In this document: piece by piece, positions 1 to 9,737 of the stretch
How the letters are laid out: each line of letters begins with the position of its first letter
Position numbering within the stretch: the stretch's first letter is position 1
Assembly (NCBI GenBank): GCA_030680295.1
Contig: JAUXVU010000023.1
Coordinates: forward strand, 310,001-374,000
DNA: 64,000 bases
Reading direction: 5' to 3'
Source: Moraxellaceae bacterium
GTDB lineage: Bacteria; Pseudomonadota; Gammaproteobacteria; Pseudomonadales; Moraxellaceae
Program-made: the position numbers and the translations under genes
Notes under the pieces: model-generated
The model's input: only the letters and a program-made list of their open reading frames with translations
Databases searched by the model: none
What the model was told of the DNA's origin: nothing

Positions 1-35
1 GACCCGAATTGCCGCAACTACTCAGTCATGCTTTT

Positions 36-64
36 ATCTGACGCCCTAAAATAAGGCGTCAGAT
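36..64. other. Hairpin downstream of amtB
   Basis: A perfect 10-bp inverted repeat (arms 36-45 and 55-64, 9-nt loop) lies 26 bases past the amtB stop codon. No run of T follows it in the amtB direction, so it is at best a weak intrinsic terminator or an mRNA 3'-end stabiliser. The gene to its left is outside the window. Confidence 0.4.
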
Positions 65-89
65 GCATTAAGGCACCAAATTAGTGCAA

Positions 90-1394
90 TTATAGGTCGT
101 AACCACGCTCATCATGTAATGACAAGTCCAAACCTAGTGTTTCCTGCTCTGCACTGACGCGTAAACCACCGGTCATCAATCCAGTCAATTTCAGTAAAAC
201 CCACGTAATCACTGCGGTGTAGACAAACGTCACCATAACACCAATGAACTGAACATTTAGCTGCCCCATCATCGTGCTAATACCGTCTGCAAAGCCCTGA
301 CCCGAGAAAACACCCAGTTCAGTGCTGGCAAAAACAGCCACTAACAATGTGCCTAAGATGCCACCAACGCCGTGCACAGGGAAAACATCCAAGGAATCAT
401 CAATTTTCCAAACACGCTTAACGACTTGTGTCATGTTAAAGCAGATTAAGCCCGCCAAGCAGCCAATGACAAGGGCACCAGCTGGACCAACGCTTCCTGA
501 TGCAGGTGTGATGGTACCTAAGCCCGCAACCATACCTGTCACAACACCCAATACAGAGGGCTTCCCGAAACGCTTCCACTCACAAGCCACCCAGACTAAC
601 GCGCCAGCAGAAGCCGAAATATGAGTAACCAAGAGCGCCATTGCCGCAGAGCCATCAGCCGCCAATGCTGAACCAGCATTAAAGCCAAACCAACCAACCC
701 ACAACATACCTGCGCCAATAACTGTCATCGTTAAGTTATGTGGCGGCATGGGCTGCTTGGGGAAGCCACGGCGTGGCCCCACAACAATTGCAGCAACGAT
801 TGCAGCAACGCCTGCAGTGATGTGAACCACTGTGCCGCCGGCAAAATCAATCAACCCCATTTCGCCCAAGAAGCCACCACCCCAGACCCAGTGCGCAACT
901 GGCACATAAACTGCGATAGTCCAAAGCAAGCTGAAAATCAGCATGGCAGAGAACTTCATGCGCTCTGCAAATGCACCAATAATCAACGCTGGTGTAATGA
1001 TGGCGAACGTCATTTGGAATGCCGCAAACAATACTTCGGGAATATCACCGGCCATGGAATCCGGAGTCATTCCAGAAAAAAACATTCGGGATAAACCACC
1101 AATAATAGGCTGTGCTGAGCCTCCGTCAGTGAATGTCAGCGAATACAAACCCACTAACCATAAAATACTGACCGCACCTGCAATGGCAAAGCAAGACATC
1201 AAAACCGACAGCACGTTTTTACTACGCACTAAACCTGCATAAAAAAGGGCCAAGCCCGGCAAGGTCATAAACAGTACTAATGCTGTCGCCGTTAATAACC
1301 AAGCTGTATTACTACCACTGAGCGCCAATTCTTCTGCATAAGCAGGCATGGATAAGCCTGCAAGCAGACTGGCCGCTATAAATTGTTTCCTCAC
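90..1394 (-). CDS. amtB: Ammonium transporter AmtB
   Basis: Inner-membrane ammonium channel of the Amt/Mep/Rh family, 434 residues. An N-terminal signal-like segment (about residues 1-20, ending AYA) precedes eleven likely membrane helices, as in E. coli AmtB. The twin pore histidines are visible as His191 in GGTVVHITAG and His341 in DVFPVHGVGG. The start is a GTG at 1394, chosen because GAGGAG lies 8 bases upstream; the next Met would cut into the signal segment. The gene follows glnK by 29 bases on the same strand. That is the classic glnK-amtB pair, in which the PII protein plugs the channel when nitrogen is plentiful. I saw no clear sigma-54 promoter upstream of the pair. Confidence 0.96.
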   Translation of the reverse strand: MRKQFIAASLLAGLSMPAYAEELALSGSNTAWLLTATALVLFMTLPGLALFYAGLVRSKNVLSVLMSCFAIAGAVSILWLVGLYSLTFTDGGSAQPIIGGLSRMFFSGMTPDSMAGDIPEVLFAAFQMTFAIITPALIIGAFAERMKFSAMLIFSLLWTIAVYVPVAHWVWGGGFLGEMGLIDFAGGTVVHITAGVAAIVAAIVVGPRRGFPKQPMPPHNLTMTVIGAGMLWVGWFGFNAGSALAADGSAAMALLVTHISASAGALVWVACEWKRFGKPSVLGVVTGMVAGLGTITPASGSVGPAGALVIGCLAGLICFNMTQVVKRVWKIDDSLDVFPVHGVGGILGTLLVAVFASTELGVFSGQGFADGISTMMGQLNVQFIGVMVTFVYTAVITWVLLKLTGLMTGGLRVSAEQETLGLDLSLHDERGYDL

Positions 1395-1423
1395 GATGTA
1401 GCTCCTCGGTAGGTTTAGTGCGC

Positions 1424-1762
1424 TTAAATAGCGTCTTCGTTAGTTTCGCCAGTACGGATACGAACAATATTCAGCAGCTCAGTGACAAAAATTTTGCCAT
1501 CACCAATCTTGCCGGTACCTGCTGCTTGGGTGATTACATCGATGACTTGCTCTAACTGTGAGTCAGCAATCGCTAGCTCAAGCTTCACCTTAGGTACGAA
1601 GTCAACAACATACTCTGCACCACGATAGAGCTCGGTATGTCCTTTCTGACGGCCAAAACCCTTGACTTCAGTAACTGTTAAACCCGTTACACCCACATCA
1701 GAAAGCGCTTCGCGTACGTCATCTAGCTTAAATGGCTTGATTACCGCGGTGACCATTTTCAT
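1424..1762 (-). CDS. glnK: Nitrogen regulatory protein PII (GlnK type)
   Basis: PII signal protein of 112 residues, the standard family length. PII trimers sense 2-oxoglutarate and ATP/ADP and signal glutamine status through uridylylation of a T-loop tyrosine. That residue, Tyr51, is present in the loop motif [10 protein letters not shown], and the N-terminal [16 protein letters not shown] is typical. Position directly upstream of amtB argues for GlnK rather than GlnB, since genomes of this group often carry both; this assignment rests on context. The ATG is preceded by AGAGG. Confidence 0.95.
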   Translation of the reverse strand: MKMVTAVIKPFKLDDVREALSDVGVTGLTVTEVKGFGRQKGHTELYRGAEYVVDFVPKVKLELAIADSQLEQVIDVITQAAGTGKIGDGKIFVTELLNIVRIRTGETNEDAI

Positions 1763-2140
1763 ATATAACCTCTTGAATTATTTATATAAACATCAAATAT
1801 AAGCCGAGGAGCATCGCACATTACAATTGACCGCCCCAGCATAACGCGCTTATCCCCACAAACCCAATACTTGATGTGATCCGCAATAGGGCAACTCATG
1901 GCTCGTTGCGCCACAAAAGTGCATGCACAAATTAGGCCAACTTAAAAATCAAAAAATGAATACGAAAAAAGTAGTGCTAAAGCACCAGTTTTACTGCCAT
2001 TTTGATGGCATAGGCTCTAAAATACCCACGCTGAAAATGCGGCTGTTAAAGTTTGGTGCTGTCCGACTAATGCCCGATTGCGATTACCTGTCTTGCGACT
2101 AATCTATCGCTGTTCTGAACATTTCCTATAGGAACCTGCT
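1763..2140. promoter_or_regulatory. Divergent intergenic region glnK / ccoN
   Basis: This 378-base gap must hold the promoters of both glnK-amtB (left) and the cco operon (right). I see two short perfect inverted repeats on the cco side: GTGCT-aa-AGCAC at 1974-1985 and TGCCAT-tttg-ATGGCA at 1995-2010. The cco operons of many proteobacteria are driven by an FNR/ANR box, TTGAT-N4-ATCAA. I found no good match; the nearest, TTGATGTGATCCGC at 1871, keeps only the left half-site. No convincing sigma-54 -24/-12 element was seen for glnK. No credible reading frame lies in the gap. Confidence 0.5.
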
Positions 2141-3562
2141 ATGTCCCATGCTCCGTCTGTCGACGAGTCGACTTACAACATGCAAGTGGTCAGACAGTTC
2201 GCTGTCATGACTGTTGTCTGGGGAATTATTGGTATGTCATTGGGTGTGCTAATTGCCGCTCAATTGGCTTGGCCAGTACTCAATTTCGACACCCCTTGGT
2301 TTTCGTTTGGTCGACTACGCCCACTACATACCAATGCTGTAATTTTTGCCTTTGGTGGCTCTGCGTTGATGGCGACATCGCTATACGTGGTTCAGCGCAC
2401 CTGCCAAACCGGGTTATTCATGCCCAATTTGGCAAAGTTTGTATTCTGGGGCTGGCAAGCAGTCATCGTGTCAGCCGTAATCACACTTCCTATGGGTTAT
2501 ACATCAACTAAAGAATACGCCGAGCTGGAATGGCCTATCGACATTTTGATTGCAATAGTCTGGCTTTCTTACGCTGCGGTTTTCTTTGGCACTATTGTTA
2601 AACGTAAAACGTCACATATTTACGTCGCCAACTGGTTTTATGGTGCATTTATTATCACCATCGCCTTACTGCACATTGTTAACTCCATGGCAGTGCCAGT
2701 TTCAATGTTTAAGTCCTACTCCATGTACTCTGGCGCAATGGATGCCATGATTCAGTGGTGGTATGGCCATAACGCAGTGGGCTTTTTCTTGACCGCTGGT
2801 TTCTTGGGCATGATGTACTACTTTGTACCTATCCAAGCGGGTCGCCCGGTATACTCCTACCGCCTATCCATTGTTCACTTCTGGGCGCTCATTTCCATTT
2901 ACATGTGGGCTGGTGCTCACCACCTGCACTACTCCGCGCTGCCTGACTGGACTCAGTCTTTAGGTATGGCCTTCTCATTGATTCTGATTGCCCCCTCTTG
3001 GGGTGGCATGTTGAACGGCGTGTTAACGCTATCAGGCGCATGGGATAAGTTGCGTTCCGACCCCATCATTCGCTTCTTGATCGTGTCACTCTCGTTCTAC
3101 GCCATGGCCACTTTTGAAGGCCCCATGATGTCGATCAAGACGGTCAATGCCCTGTCGCATAACACCGACTGGACCATTGGCCACGTTCATTCTGGCGCCT
3201 TGGGTTGGGTTGCCATGATCTCGATTGGTGCAATTTATGTCTTGATTCCGCGCTTGTTCGAGCGTCAAGCCATGTATTCCACATCATTAATTAATGTGCA
3301 CTTCTGGTTAGCCACTATTGGCACAGTGTTCTACATCGTTTCTATGTGGATTTCTGGCATCACTCAAGGCCTGATGTGGCGCGCAGTTAACTCTGACGGC
3401 ACGCTCACCTATAGCTTTATCGAAAGCGTAGTGGCCAGCATGCCAATGTACGTTGGTCGCTTTATTGGCGGCGCCATCTTCCTCACGGGCATGTTTGTTA
3501 TGGCTTACAACGTCTACATGACGATTAAGCGTGAACAGCCCCGTGACCTGCCGGCCGCCTGA
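2141..3562 (+). CDS. ccoN: cbb3-type cytochrome c oxidase subunit I
   Basis: Catalytic subunit of the C-family haem-copper oxidase, 473 residues, with about 12 membrane helices. It reduces oxygen to water at a haem b3-CuB centre and pumps protons. Key residues can be placed: His63 (low-spin haem b), His210, His260 and His261 (CuB), and His348 and His350 (haems b3 and b). Tyr254 lies 44 residues after His210, the same spacing as the cross-linked Tyr251-His207 pair of the Pseudomonas stutzeri enzyme. It heads ccoNOQP with a 11-base gap to ccoO. The high oxygen affinity of this family suggests growth at low oxygen. Confidence 0.98.
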   Translation: MSHAPSVDESTYNMQVVRQFAVMTVVWGIIGMSLGVLIAAQLAWPVLNFDTPWFSFGRLRPLHTNAVIFAFGGSALMATSLYVVQRTCQTGLFMPNLAKFVFWGWQAVIVSAVITLPMGYTSTKEYAELEWPIDILIAIVWLSYAAVFFGTIVKRKTSHIYVANWFYGAFIITIALLHIVNSMAVPVSMFKSYSMYSGAMDAMIQWWYGHNAVGFFLTAGFLGMMYYFVPIQAGRPVYSYRLSIVHFWALISIYMWAGAHHLHYSALPDWTQSLGMAFSLILIAPSWGGMLNGVLTLSGAWDKLRSDPIIRFLIVSLSFYAMATFEGPMMSIKTVNALSHNTDWTIGHVHSGALGWVAMISIGAIYVLIPRLFERQAMYSTSLINVHFWLATIGTVFYIVSMWISGITQGLMWRAVNSDGTLTYSFIESVVASMPMYVGRFIGGAIFLTGMFVMAYNVYMTIKREQPRDLPAA

Positions 3563-3573
3563 GGAGAGACATA

Positions 3574-4191
3574 ATGGCTTCTACTAAACATGAAATAGTT
3601 GAAAAAAATATTGGCTGGCTAACGGTTGGCATTCTTATTGCCATCAGTTTCGCTACGCTGGTAGAAATTGTGCCTTTGTTCTTTCAAAAAAGCGTCACCG
3701 AACCGCACCCCAACCTGCGCCCATTAACAGCGCTACAAATGGAAGGTCGCGACATTTATATCCGCGAAGGTTGCCACGTTTGCCACACGCAAATGATACG
3801 TCCATTGCGTGCTGAAACTGCACGTTATGGCCACTACTCGGTTGCTGGCGAATCAGTCTATGACCATCCGTTTTTGTGGGGATCCAAACGTACCGGTCCG
3901 GATCTTGCCCGCGTTGGGGGTCGTTACTCGGATGAATGGCATATTGAGCACTTAATTAATCCGCGCAATTTAGTACCTGAATCCATTATGCCCTCATACC
4001 CTTGGCTGGCTGAGCGCGTGTTAGACGGTAAGAAAACAGGCAAAAAACTGGCTACGTTCCAGCGCTTTGGTGTGCCTTACTCACAAGAAGACATCGACAA
4101 TGCAGGCGCAGAAGTTGCCGGCAAGACTGAGATGGAAGCTTTAGTTGCCTATTTGCAGCAGTTAGGTCATGCCTTTAACGAGAGGAACTAA
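3574..4191 (+). CDS. ccoO: cbb3 oxidase subunit II, monohaem cytochrome c
   Basis: Membrane-anchored monohaem cytochrome c of 205 residues that passes electrons from CcoP to CcoN. One N-terminal membrane helix (about 15-35) leads to a periplasmic domain with a single haem c motif, Cys67-x-x-Cys70-His71 in EGCHVCHTQ. Several Met residues toward the middle (ESIMPSYPW) can supply the distal ligand. Length is normal for the family. AGGAGAG is seen upstream of the ATG. The stop lies two bases before ccoQ. Confidence 0.97.
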   Translation: MASTKHEIVEKNIGWLTVGILIAISFATLVEIVPLFFQKSVTEPHPNLRPLTALQMEGRDIYIREGCHVCHTQMIRPLRAETARYGHYSVAGESVYDHPFLWGSKRTGPDLARVGGRYSDEWHIEHLINPRNLVPESIMPSYPWLAERVLDGKKTGKKLATFQRFGVPYSQEDIDNAGAEVAGKTEMEALVAYLQQLGHAFNERN

Positions 4192-4193
4192 CC

Positions 4194-4373
4194 ATGGATA
4201 GCGGCACGATGCACGGCATCATCACGATTTTTGCCATGTTAGCGTTCTTAGGCGTGTGTTGGTGGGCCTACCGTCCAGCCAACAAAGCTCGCTTTGAAGC
4301 AGACGCTAGAATGGCTTTGGATTCAGACCCTTTGTTTAAGCCTCGTGCTAACAAGACGAGTGGAGACAAATAA
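4194..4373 (+). CDS. ccoQ: cbb3 oxidase small subunit CcoQ
   Basis: A 59-residue single-span membrane protein between ccoO and ccoP. The reading frame MDSGTMHGIITIFAMLAF leads into one membrane helix (about residues 7-25) and a charged cytoplasmic tail. This matches the small, poorly conserved CcoQ subunit, which is thought to stabilise association of CcoP with the complex. The ATG is preceded by GAGAGGAAC, inside the end of ccoO. Its TAA shares a base with the ATG of ccoP (TAATG), indicating translational coupling. Identification is by position and topology as much as by sequence. Confidence 0.9.
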   Translation: MDSGTMHGIITIFAMLAFLGVCWWAYRPANKARFEADARMALDSDPLFKPRANKTSGDK

Positions 4374-5263
4374 TGAGTAATTTTTGGAGCGGTTACATCA
4401 TTGTACTCGCGCTGGCCAACATTATTGGTGTAGCTGTCCTGCTGATGTGGACCCGCCGTATGGACATCTCTGACCTAGCAAAAGATGGCACCACCGGCCA
4501 CGAGTACGATGGCATTCGCGAATACAACAACCCCTTGCCGCGTTGGTGGCTGATCACCTTCTGGGGCACCATCGTATTTGCGCTTATATACTTAGTGCTT
4601 TTCCCAGGCCTAGGTAAATACCCAGGTCTGCTGGGCTGGACCTCAAGTGGTGAACTTGCAAAAGACGAACAGTTATACAAGCGCCAGTACGGCGGGTTAT
4701 ATGCTGAGTTTGCACGCACACCAATTCCTGAATTGGCACAAAATGATCGTGCCATGCAGGTCGCTGGTCGTATTTTTGCTAATAACTGTGCAGCCTGCCA
4801 TGGTAGTAACGCACGTGGCGGTCTCGGTTATCCCAACCTGACCGATAAAGACTGGTTATATGGCGGTGAGCCAGAAAAACTTTTAGCCACGCTGACTCAT
4901 GGCCGCAAAGGCGTTATGCCTGCATTTAAAGAAGCCATGGGTGAAGACGGTGTCAAAGAAGTCGTTGCCTACACCTTGTCTCTGTCAGGCCGTATTGTGG
5001 ATCCCGAACTGGCAAAAGCAGGTCAGGCACGTTTTGCTATCTGTGCCAGCTGTCACGGCGCAAGTGGCTTAGGTAACCAAGCGTTAGGCGCACCTAACTT
5101 AACCGATACCACCTGGCTGCATGGCGGTAGTGAAGCACAAGTGATGAACACCGTTCTCTATGGCCGCAACAACGTCATGCCAGCTTTTGATCAAATTTTA
5201 GGTCCAGAGCGTGTGCACCTCATGGCGGCTTACGTTTATTACTTAGCTAACGTCAGACGTTAA
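4373..5263 (+). CDS. ccoP: cbb3 oxidase subunit III, dihaem cytochrome c
   Basis: Membrane-anchored dihaem cytochrome c, 296 residues, the electron entry subunit of the oxidase. Two N-terminal membrane helices (about 6-26 and 58-78) are followed by two cytochrome c domains. Their haem motifs are Cys139-x-x-Cys142-His143 (NNCAACHG) and Cys224-x-x-Cys227-His228 (ICASCHG). Each domain carries a downstream Met in VMPAF that is the likely axial ligand. The conserved segment NPLPRWWL before the second helix is typical of CcoP. It closes the ccoNOQP structural operon; a strong hairpin follows before ccoG. Confidence 0.97.
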   Translation: MSNFWSGYIIVLALANIIGVAVLLMWTRRMDISDLAKDGTTGHEYDGIREYNNPLPRWWLITFWGTIVFALIYLVLFPGLGKYPGLLGWTSSGELAKDEQLYKRQYGGLYAEFARTPIPELAQNDRAMQVAGRIFANNCAACHGSNARGGLGYPNLTDKDWLYGGEPEKLLATLTHGRKGVMPAFKEAMGEDGVKEVVAYTLSLSGRIVDPELAKAGQARFAICASCHGASGLGNQALGAPNLTDTTWLHGGSEAQVMNTVLYGRNNVMPAFDQILGPERVHLMAAYVYYLANVRR

Positions 5264-5274
5264 ATCTTTTACCA

Positions 5275-5301
5275 CTGCCTGCGACATTTTGTCGCAGGCA
5301 G
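5275..5301 (+). terminator. Hairpin between ccoP and ccoG
   Basis: A perfect 12-bp stem (5275-5286 with 5290-5301, 3-nt loop) follows ccoP by 11 bases. No T run follows it, so it is not a textbook terminator. It may be a partial terminator or an mRNA-stabilising hairpin that sets structural-gene expression above that of the maturation genes. Confidence 0.5.
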
Positions 5302-5355
5302 CATGCAGCAAAACTCGCTAAACTGCGCACCGTCGTCGTACTGAATGGAGCACTC

Positions 5356-6789
5356 ATGAGTCAGCAGATACCCGTCAAAGACATATCGCCTGACCCAGTG
5401 AAAGTCTATGAACCACAATACATAGACCTCTATGCCAAACGTGAAAAAATTCACGCTCGTGCCATTTCCGGTTTCTTTCAAAATATCCGTGTCACCACCC
5501 TCTACCTCACCATGGCCGTATTTTTTTTGCTGCCTTGGTTAAATTGGGATGGTCGCCAAGCCATTTTGTTTGACCTGCCCGAACGACATTTTTATATTTT
5601 TTGGTGGACATTTTTACCGCGCGACTTCTTTTTTCTGTCGTGGATTCTAATCATCGCTGCATTTGCGCTATTTGCCGCCACGGTCTTTGCTGGACGTGTT
5701 TGGTGCGGGTATGCCTGCCCACAAACGGTTTGGACCAAAGTCTTCATGTGGATAGAAGAACTGGCCGAAGGCAATCGCAACGCACGTATGCGCTTAGACA
5801 AAGCCCCTATGAGCCTGCGCAAATTTATCCGTCGCAGCATTAAGCATGCTGGCTGGGCTGCTGTTGCCTTCGCCACCGGCATTGCCTTTATTGGTTATTT
5901 CACACCAGTCCGTGAACTCTGGTTTAACGTCGTTAATGGCAATTTAGGCTTTTGGGTAGGTTTTTGGCTGCTGTTTTTCACCATCGCCACCTACCTTAAT
6001 GCTGGCTGGATGCGCGAGCAGGTCTGTCTGCATATGTGCCCGTATGGCCGCTTCCAAAGTGTCATGTTTGATAAAGACACGCTAATTATTTCCTATGACT
6101 ATCACCGCGGCGACCCTCGTGGCTCACGCAAACGTGGCACCACCAGCATCGAAAATGGTCTTGGGGACTGCATCGACTGCAACATGTGTGTGCAGGTTTG
6201 CCCCACTGGTATTGATATTCGTGATGGTTTGCAATTTGAATGCATTCAATGTGCGGCCTGTATTGATGCCTGCGACAGCGTCATGGATCAAATGGGTTAT
6301 GAACGCGGATTAGTGCGCTACACCACTGAGAACTTGCTGGAAAAGACTGGCACAGGTACCTACAAGCTCTTCCGTCCACGCCTTATTGGCTACAGTGCGG
6401 CATTGTTATTAATGGTAGGTGCCCTGCTTTTCACCCTAATCACTCGTGTGCCACTCACAGTTGAAGCCTTACGTGACCGTGGTCAGCTGTTCAACGAGAA
6501 CAATGCCGGTTGGATTGAAAACAGCTACACACTTAAGATTCAAAACAAATCACAAAATGAAGTCGAATTCTTCATCACTGCCAGCTCCTCTGAGTTTCCC
6601 TTGAGTCTACAAAACAGTCCAATACGACTGAGTATGGCTGCAGGTGAACTAGCCACTCTGCCCATTACCATCGAGGCCGACCCAGCGAATATTCCAAGTC
6701 ACAACAATAAGATCGAGATTCATGTCACTCGACAAGACGATAGTCGTATTCAAGCGACAACTCACAATACGTTCCTAGCCCCACGCTAA
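5356..6789 (+). CDS. ccoG: Cytochrome oxidase accessory protein CcoG (FixG/RdxA)
   Basis: Membrane ferredoxin-like protein of 477 residues needed for maturation of cbb3 oxidases; work in other bacteria points to a role in reducing copper for CcoN assembly. About five membrane helices are visible, with the CGYACPQ motif at 117-121 and the CLHMCPYG motif at 224-231. A dicluster ferredoxin domain follows, with Cys272/275/278/282 and Cys296/299/302/306. A C-terminal periplasmic Ig-like domain spans about 370-477. It begins the ccoGHIS maturation set, separated from ccoP by a hairpin. Confidence 0.96.
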   Translation: MSQQIPVKDISPDPVKVYEPQYIDLYAKREKIHARAISGFFQNIRVTTLYLTMAVFFLLPWLNWDGRQAILFDLPERHFYIFWWTFLPRDFFFLSWILIIAAFALFAATVFAGRVWCGYACPQTVWTKVFMWIEELAEGNRNARMRLDKAPMSLRKFIRRSIKHAGWAAVAFATGIAFIGYFTPVRELWFNVVNGNLGFWVGFWLLFFTIATYLNAGWMREQVCLHMCPYGRFQSVMFDKDTLIISYDYHRGDPRGSRKRGTTSIENGLGDCIDCNMCVQVCPTGIDIRDGLQFECIQCAACIDACDSVMDQMGYERGLVRYTTENLLEKTGTGTYKLFRPRLIGYSAALLLMVGALLFTLITRVPLTVEALRDRGQLFNENNAGWIENSYTLKIQNKSQNEVEFFITASSSEFPLSLQNSPIRLSMAAGELATLPITIEADPANIPSHNNKIEIHVTRQDDSRIQATTHNTFLAPR

Positions 6790-6816
6790 TCAAAGCGTTA
6801 ATGAGAGCCGAGCAAC

Positions 6817-7311
6817 ATGACTGATCGATCGAATCGCCCTTGGTACAAACAATTCTGGTTTTGGTTTGTTTTTGGTCTACCCCTAGTCGCAGTGGTGTCT
6901 ACATTGCATTTTGTCTATTTGGCAGTGGTCAATCGCGATGCTGTTGTACGAGACAATTGGTATGAGGACGGCAAAGCCATTAGCCAGCGTTTTGTCTTGG
7001 AGCAAGAGGCCACAAAACTGGCTATTCATGCCGACGCACGCTTTGATGATGTGACCGGCGAAATTTTTGTCCGCATTAGCGCCAATGCACCGATTGAGTC
7101 ACCAACACTGACATTAAATTTTCAGCATGCCACCTTAAGTGAGCGTGACCAGTTCTTAACGCTGCAACGTGTGATGGGTAACGACTATCGCGCTCAGTTA
7201 GATAGCACACTCGCCGGTACTTATCATGTTGAGTTATCAGACACCGATTGGCGCTTAGTTGCCACTAGACGCTTCCCTAATGGCGACACCTTTACCCTTG
7301 ACGCTCAGTAG
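6817..7311 (+). CDS. ccoH: cbb3 oxidase assembly protein CcoH (FixH)
   Basis: A 164-residue FixH-family protein with one N-terminal membrane helix (about 13-35, preceded by PWYKQFWFW) and a periplasmic beta-rich domain. CcoH binds assembling cbb3 intermediates and is needed for a stable complex. The motif NWYEDGKAISQ just after the helix is characteristic. The gene is 27 bases from ccoG, and its stop is two bases before ccoI, so the set is clearly one transcription unit. Confidence 0.93.
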   Translation: MTDRSNRPWYKQFWFWFVFGLPLVAVVSTLHFVYLAVVNRDAVVRDNWYEDGKAISQRFVLEQEATKLAIHADARFDDVTGEIFVRISANAPIESPTLTLNFQHATLSERDQFLTLQRVMGNDYRAQLDSTLAGTYHVELSDTDWRLVATRRFPNGDTFTLDAQ

Positions 7312-7313
7312 CC

Positions 7314-9737
7314 ATGAACACTGTGCTGACTGCAACGCATTGTTATCACTGCGGACTACCTAACCCACAGCCAGGCGCGGCAACACGCTACCAAACTGTG
7401 GTGTTAGATCAAACGCGTGACTTCTGCTGCCCTGGCTGTGTTGCCGTGGCACAGTGCATTGTGGAAGGCCAGCTAGAAAACTACTACCAAGAACGGGATG
7501 GGCTTAATCCCACTGCGACTCAACCGGTGCCGGACGAGTTATTACAGCGTTATGATCATCCGGTCATCCAACAAGACTTTGTCCACCGCGAAGGTCGTTT
7601 TGCATGCAGCGACTTGAGCTTAGAAGGGATTAGCTGTGCTGCCTGTGCTTGGTTAATCGAGCGTCGCTTAAACCAAGAGCCGGAAGTGTTTCAGGCCTCA
7701 GTCAACCTAAGCAATCACCGCCTGCGCATAGTCTGGGACGACAGCAAACAACCGCTGAGTCAGTTATTAGCCATTGTCGAAAAGATTGGTTATCGCGCCC
7801 GTCCGTTTCAGCCTGACAGCCATGCCGCACAACTACGAAGTGAGTCACGCCGGCAATTAATGCGTGTGGCCGTAGCGGGCTTGGGCACCATGCAGGCCAT
7901 GATGTATGGCATGGGTTTATACCTAGGCGCGTTTCAGGGCATTGCCGATGAACATCGTGACTACCTGCGCTGGATTTCCGGCCTAGTCACCACACCGGTA
8001 TTTTTCTATGCCGGTTGGCCGTTTTATCAGGCTGCCGTCAAAGCACTAAAAGCCCGCACACTCACCATGGATGTGCCGGTATCAATTGCACTCATCATGG
8101 CCTTTATCGCCAGCTGGATTGCCACCGTCAGTCAAAGTGGGGAAACCTATTTTGACTCGGTGTGCATGTTTATTTTCTTCTTATTAAGCAGTCGTTATTT
8201 AGAACTAAAAGCACGACAGCGAGCAGGAGAAACTGCCGCCAGTCTGCTGACCCTAACGCCGCAGTTAACCCATAGACAAACAGATGACGGTCAGTGGCTG
8301 CTCACCCCCGCCAGTGAGCTACATGTTGGTGACATCATTTTGATCAATGCCGGTGAAACTATTCCCACTGACGCCACACTGATTGATGGCCATGGCAGCG
8401 TGTCTGAAGCCTTGCTAACAGGGGAACCCATCCCAGTCAAAAAGAGCATTGGTGATGCGCTGATTGGCGGTAGTATTAATACCGACCAACCACTCAAAGC
8501 ACGGGTAAGCCAAGTTGGCAAAGACACGCTGTTAGCCACGCTGCAGCAGCTGTTGGCCAGAGCACTTTCGGAAAAACCCTTGGTTGCCCAGCGTGCTGAC
8601 AAAATGGCGCATTACTTTGTTGCCCGTGTCTTGGTCTTTGCGGTTGTGGTGTATGGCATTTGGTGGTTTGTTGATAAAAGCCAAGCGTTCTGGATCACCA
8701 TTGCTGTTTTGGTAGCGACCTGCCCTTGCGCCTTATCATTAGCTACACCAGCAGCACTGACGACAGCAACCCATCAATTGGCACGCGAAGGTTTCTTGAT
8801 TACCCGTGGTCATGTGTTGGATAGCCTAGATAGCGCTACCCACATTGTCTTTGATAAAACCGGCACACTGACGGAAGGACGATTCAGCGTCGACAGCGTT
8901 GAGCTACTGGCTGATCTAGAACGCAAGCACGCCTTAAGCATTATGGCCGCGCTGGAAGCAGGTAGTGCCCACCCCATTGCCAAAGCACTACAGCAATTAG
9001 CCAACACCGAAGATGTCACCGCCAGCACACTTGACCATCCAGCACATCAGCACGCAGGTGCTGGTGTTAGTGGCGAGATTAACAGGCAACGTTACCAGCT
9101 TGGCCATGCCGGTTTTGCGCTAAATCAGAGCGACTCAAACGATGAGCAACTGACTCTATGGCTGTCTGATGCAGACTATAAGCCGCTATTAAAAATCACT
9201 CTCAGCGACCAAGTCCGCCCCGAAGCGGCACCCGTGGTAGCGGCCATTCATGAACGTGGCTTAAGCACATGGATTATGTCCGGCGATCATTCACAAGTGC
9301 CGCAGCAATTAGCGAAACAACTAGGCATTAACCATGTGCAAGGTGGCATGTCGGCTGAAGAGAAACAACAAGCCATCGCCAAGCTGCAGGCTGATGGTGC
9401 GGTGGTGATGATGGTGGGTGATGGGGTGAATGATGCCCCTTGCTTAGGCCAGGCACACTTAGGTGTGGCCATGAGTTCCGGTACCGACTTGGCACAAACC
9501 AGTGCTGATGTAGTGTTATTAGGCGATCGCCTAGCCGCACTCATTCCAGCGCTAGCGCTGTCCAAACGTACCGCGGCCATTATTAAACAAAACCTGCGTT
9601 GGGCTATTATGTATAACTTGGCCATCTTGCCACCCGCTGCCATGGGCTATGTGCCACCATGGTTAGCAGCCTTAGGCATGTCGCTTAGCTCACTGGTAGT
9701 GGTACTAAACGCCCTGCGTTTACGGAAAGCACGCTAA
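7314..9737 (+). CDS. ccoI: Copper-translocating P1B-type ATPase CcoI (FixI)
   Basis: Copper P-type ATPase of 807 residues that exports copper for insertion into the CcoN CuB site. In order: an N-terminal Cys-rich segment typical of the FixI group (CYHCG at 10-14 and CCPGC at 38-42), a heavy-metal-associated domain with GISCAAC (Cys108/Cys111), eight membrane helices with the copper motif CPC at 470-472, the phosphorylation loop DKTGT with Asp514, and the hinge GDGVND near residue 700. The N-terminal metal-binding region distinguishes it from housekeeping CopA. The TAA overlaps the ccoS start (TAATG). Confidence 0.96.
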   Translation: MNTVLTATHCYHCGLPNPQPGAATRYQTVVLDQTRDFCCPGCVAVAQCIVEGQLENYYQERDGLNPTATQPVPDELLQRYDHPVIQQDFVHREGRFACSDLSLEGISCAACAWLIERRLNQEPEVFQASVNLSNHRLRIVWDDSKQPLSQLLAIVEKIGYRARPFQPDSHAAQLRSESRRQLMRVAVAGLGTMQAMMYGMGLYLGAFQGIADEHRDYLRWISGLVTTPVFFYAGWPFYQAAVKALKARTLTMDVPVSIALIMAFIASWIATVSQSGETYFDSVCMFIFFLLSSRYLELKARQRAGETAASLLTLTPQLTHRQTDDGQWLLTPASELHVGDIILINAGETIPTDATLIDGHGSVSEALLTGEPIPVKKSIGDALIGGSINTDQPLKARVSQVGKDTLLATLQQLLARALSEKPLVAQRADKMAHYFVARVLVFAVVVYGIWWFVDKSQAFWITIAVLVATCPCALSLATPAALTTATHQLAREGFLITRGHVLDSLDSATHIVFDKTGTLTEGRFSVDSVELLADLERKHALSIMAALEAGSAHPIAKALQQLANTEDVTASTLDHPAHQHAGAGVSGEINRQRYQLGHAGFALNQSDSNDEQLTLWLSDADYKPLLKITLSDQVRPEAAPVVAAIHERGLSTWIMSGDHSQVPQQLAKQLGINHVQGGMSAEEKQQAIAKLQADGAVVMMVGDGVNDAPCLGQAHLGVAMSSGTDLAQTSADVVLLGDRLAALIPALALSKRTAAIIKQNLRWAIMYNLAILPPAAMGYVPPWLAALGMSLSSLVVVLNALRLRKAR

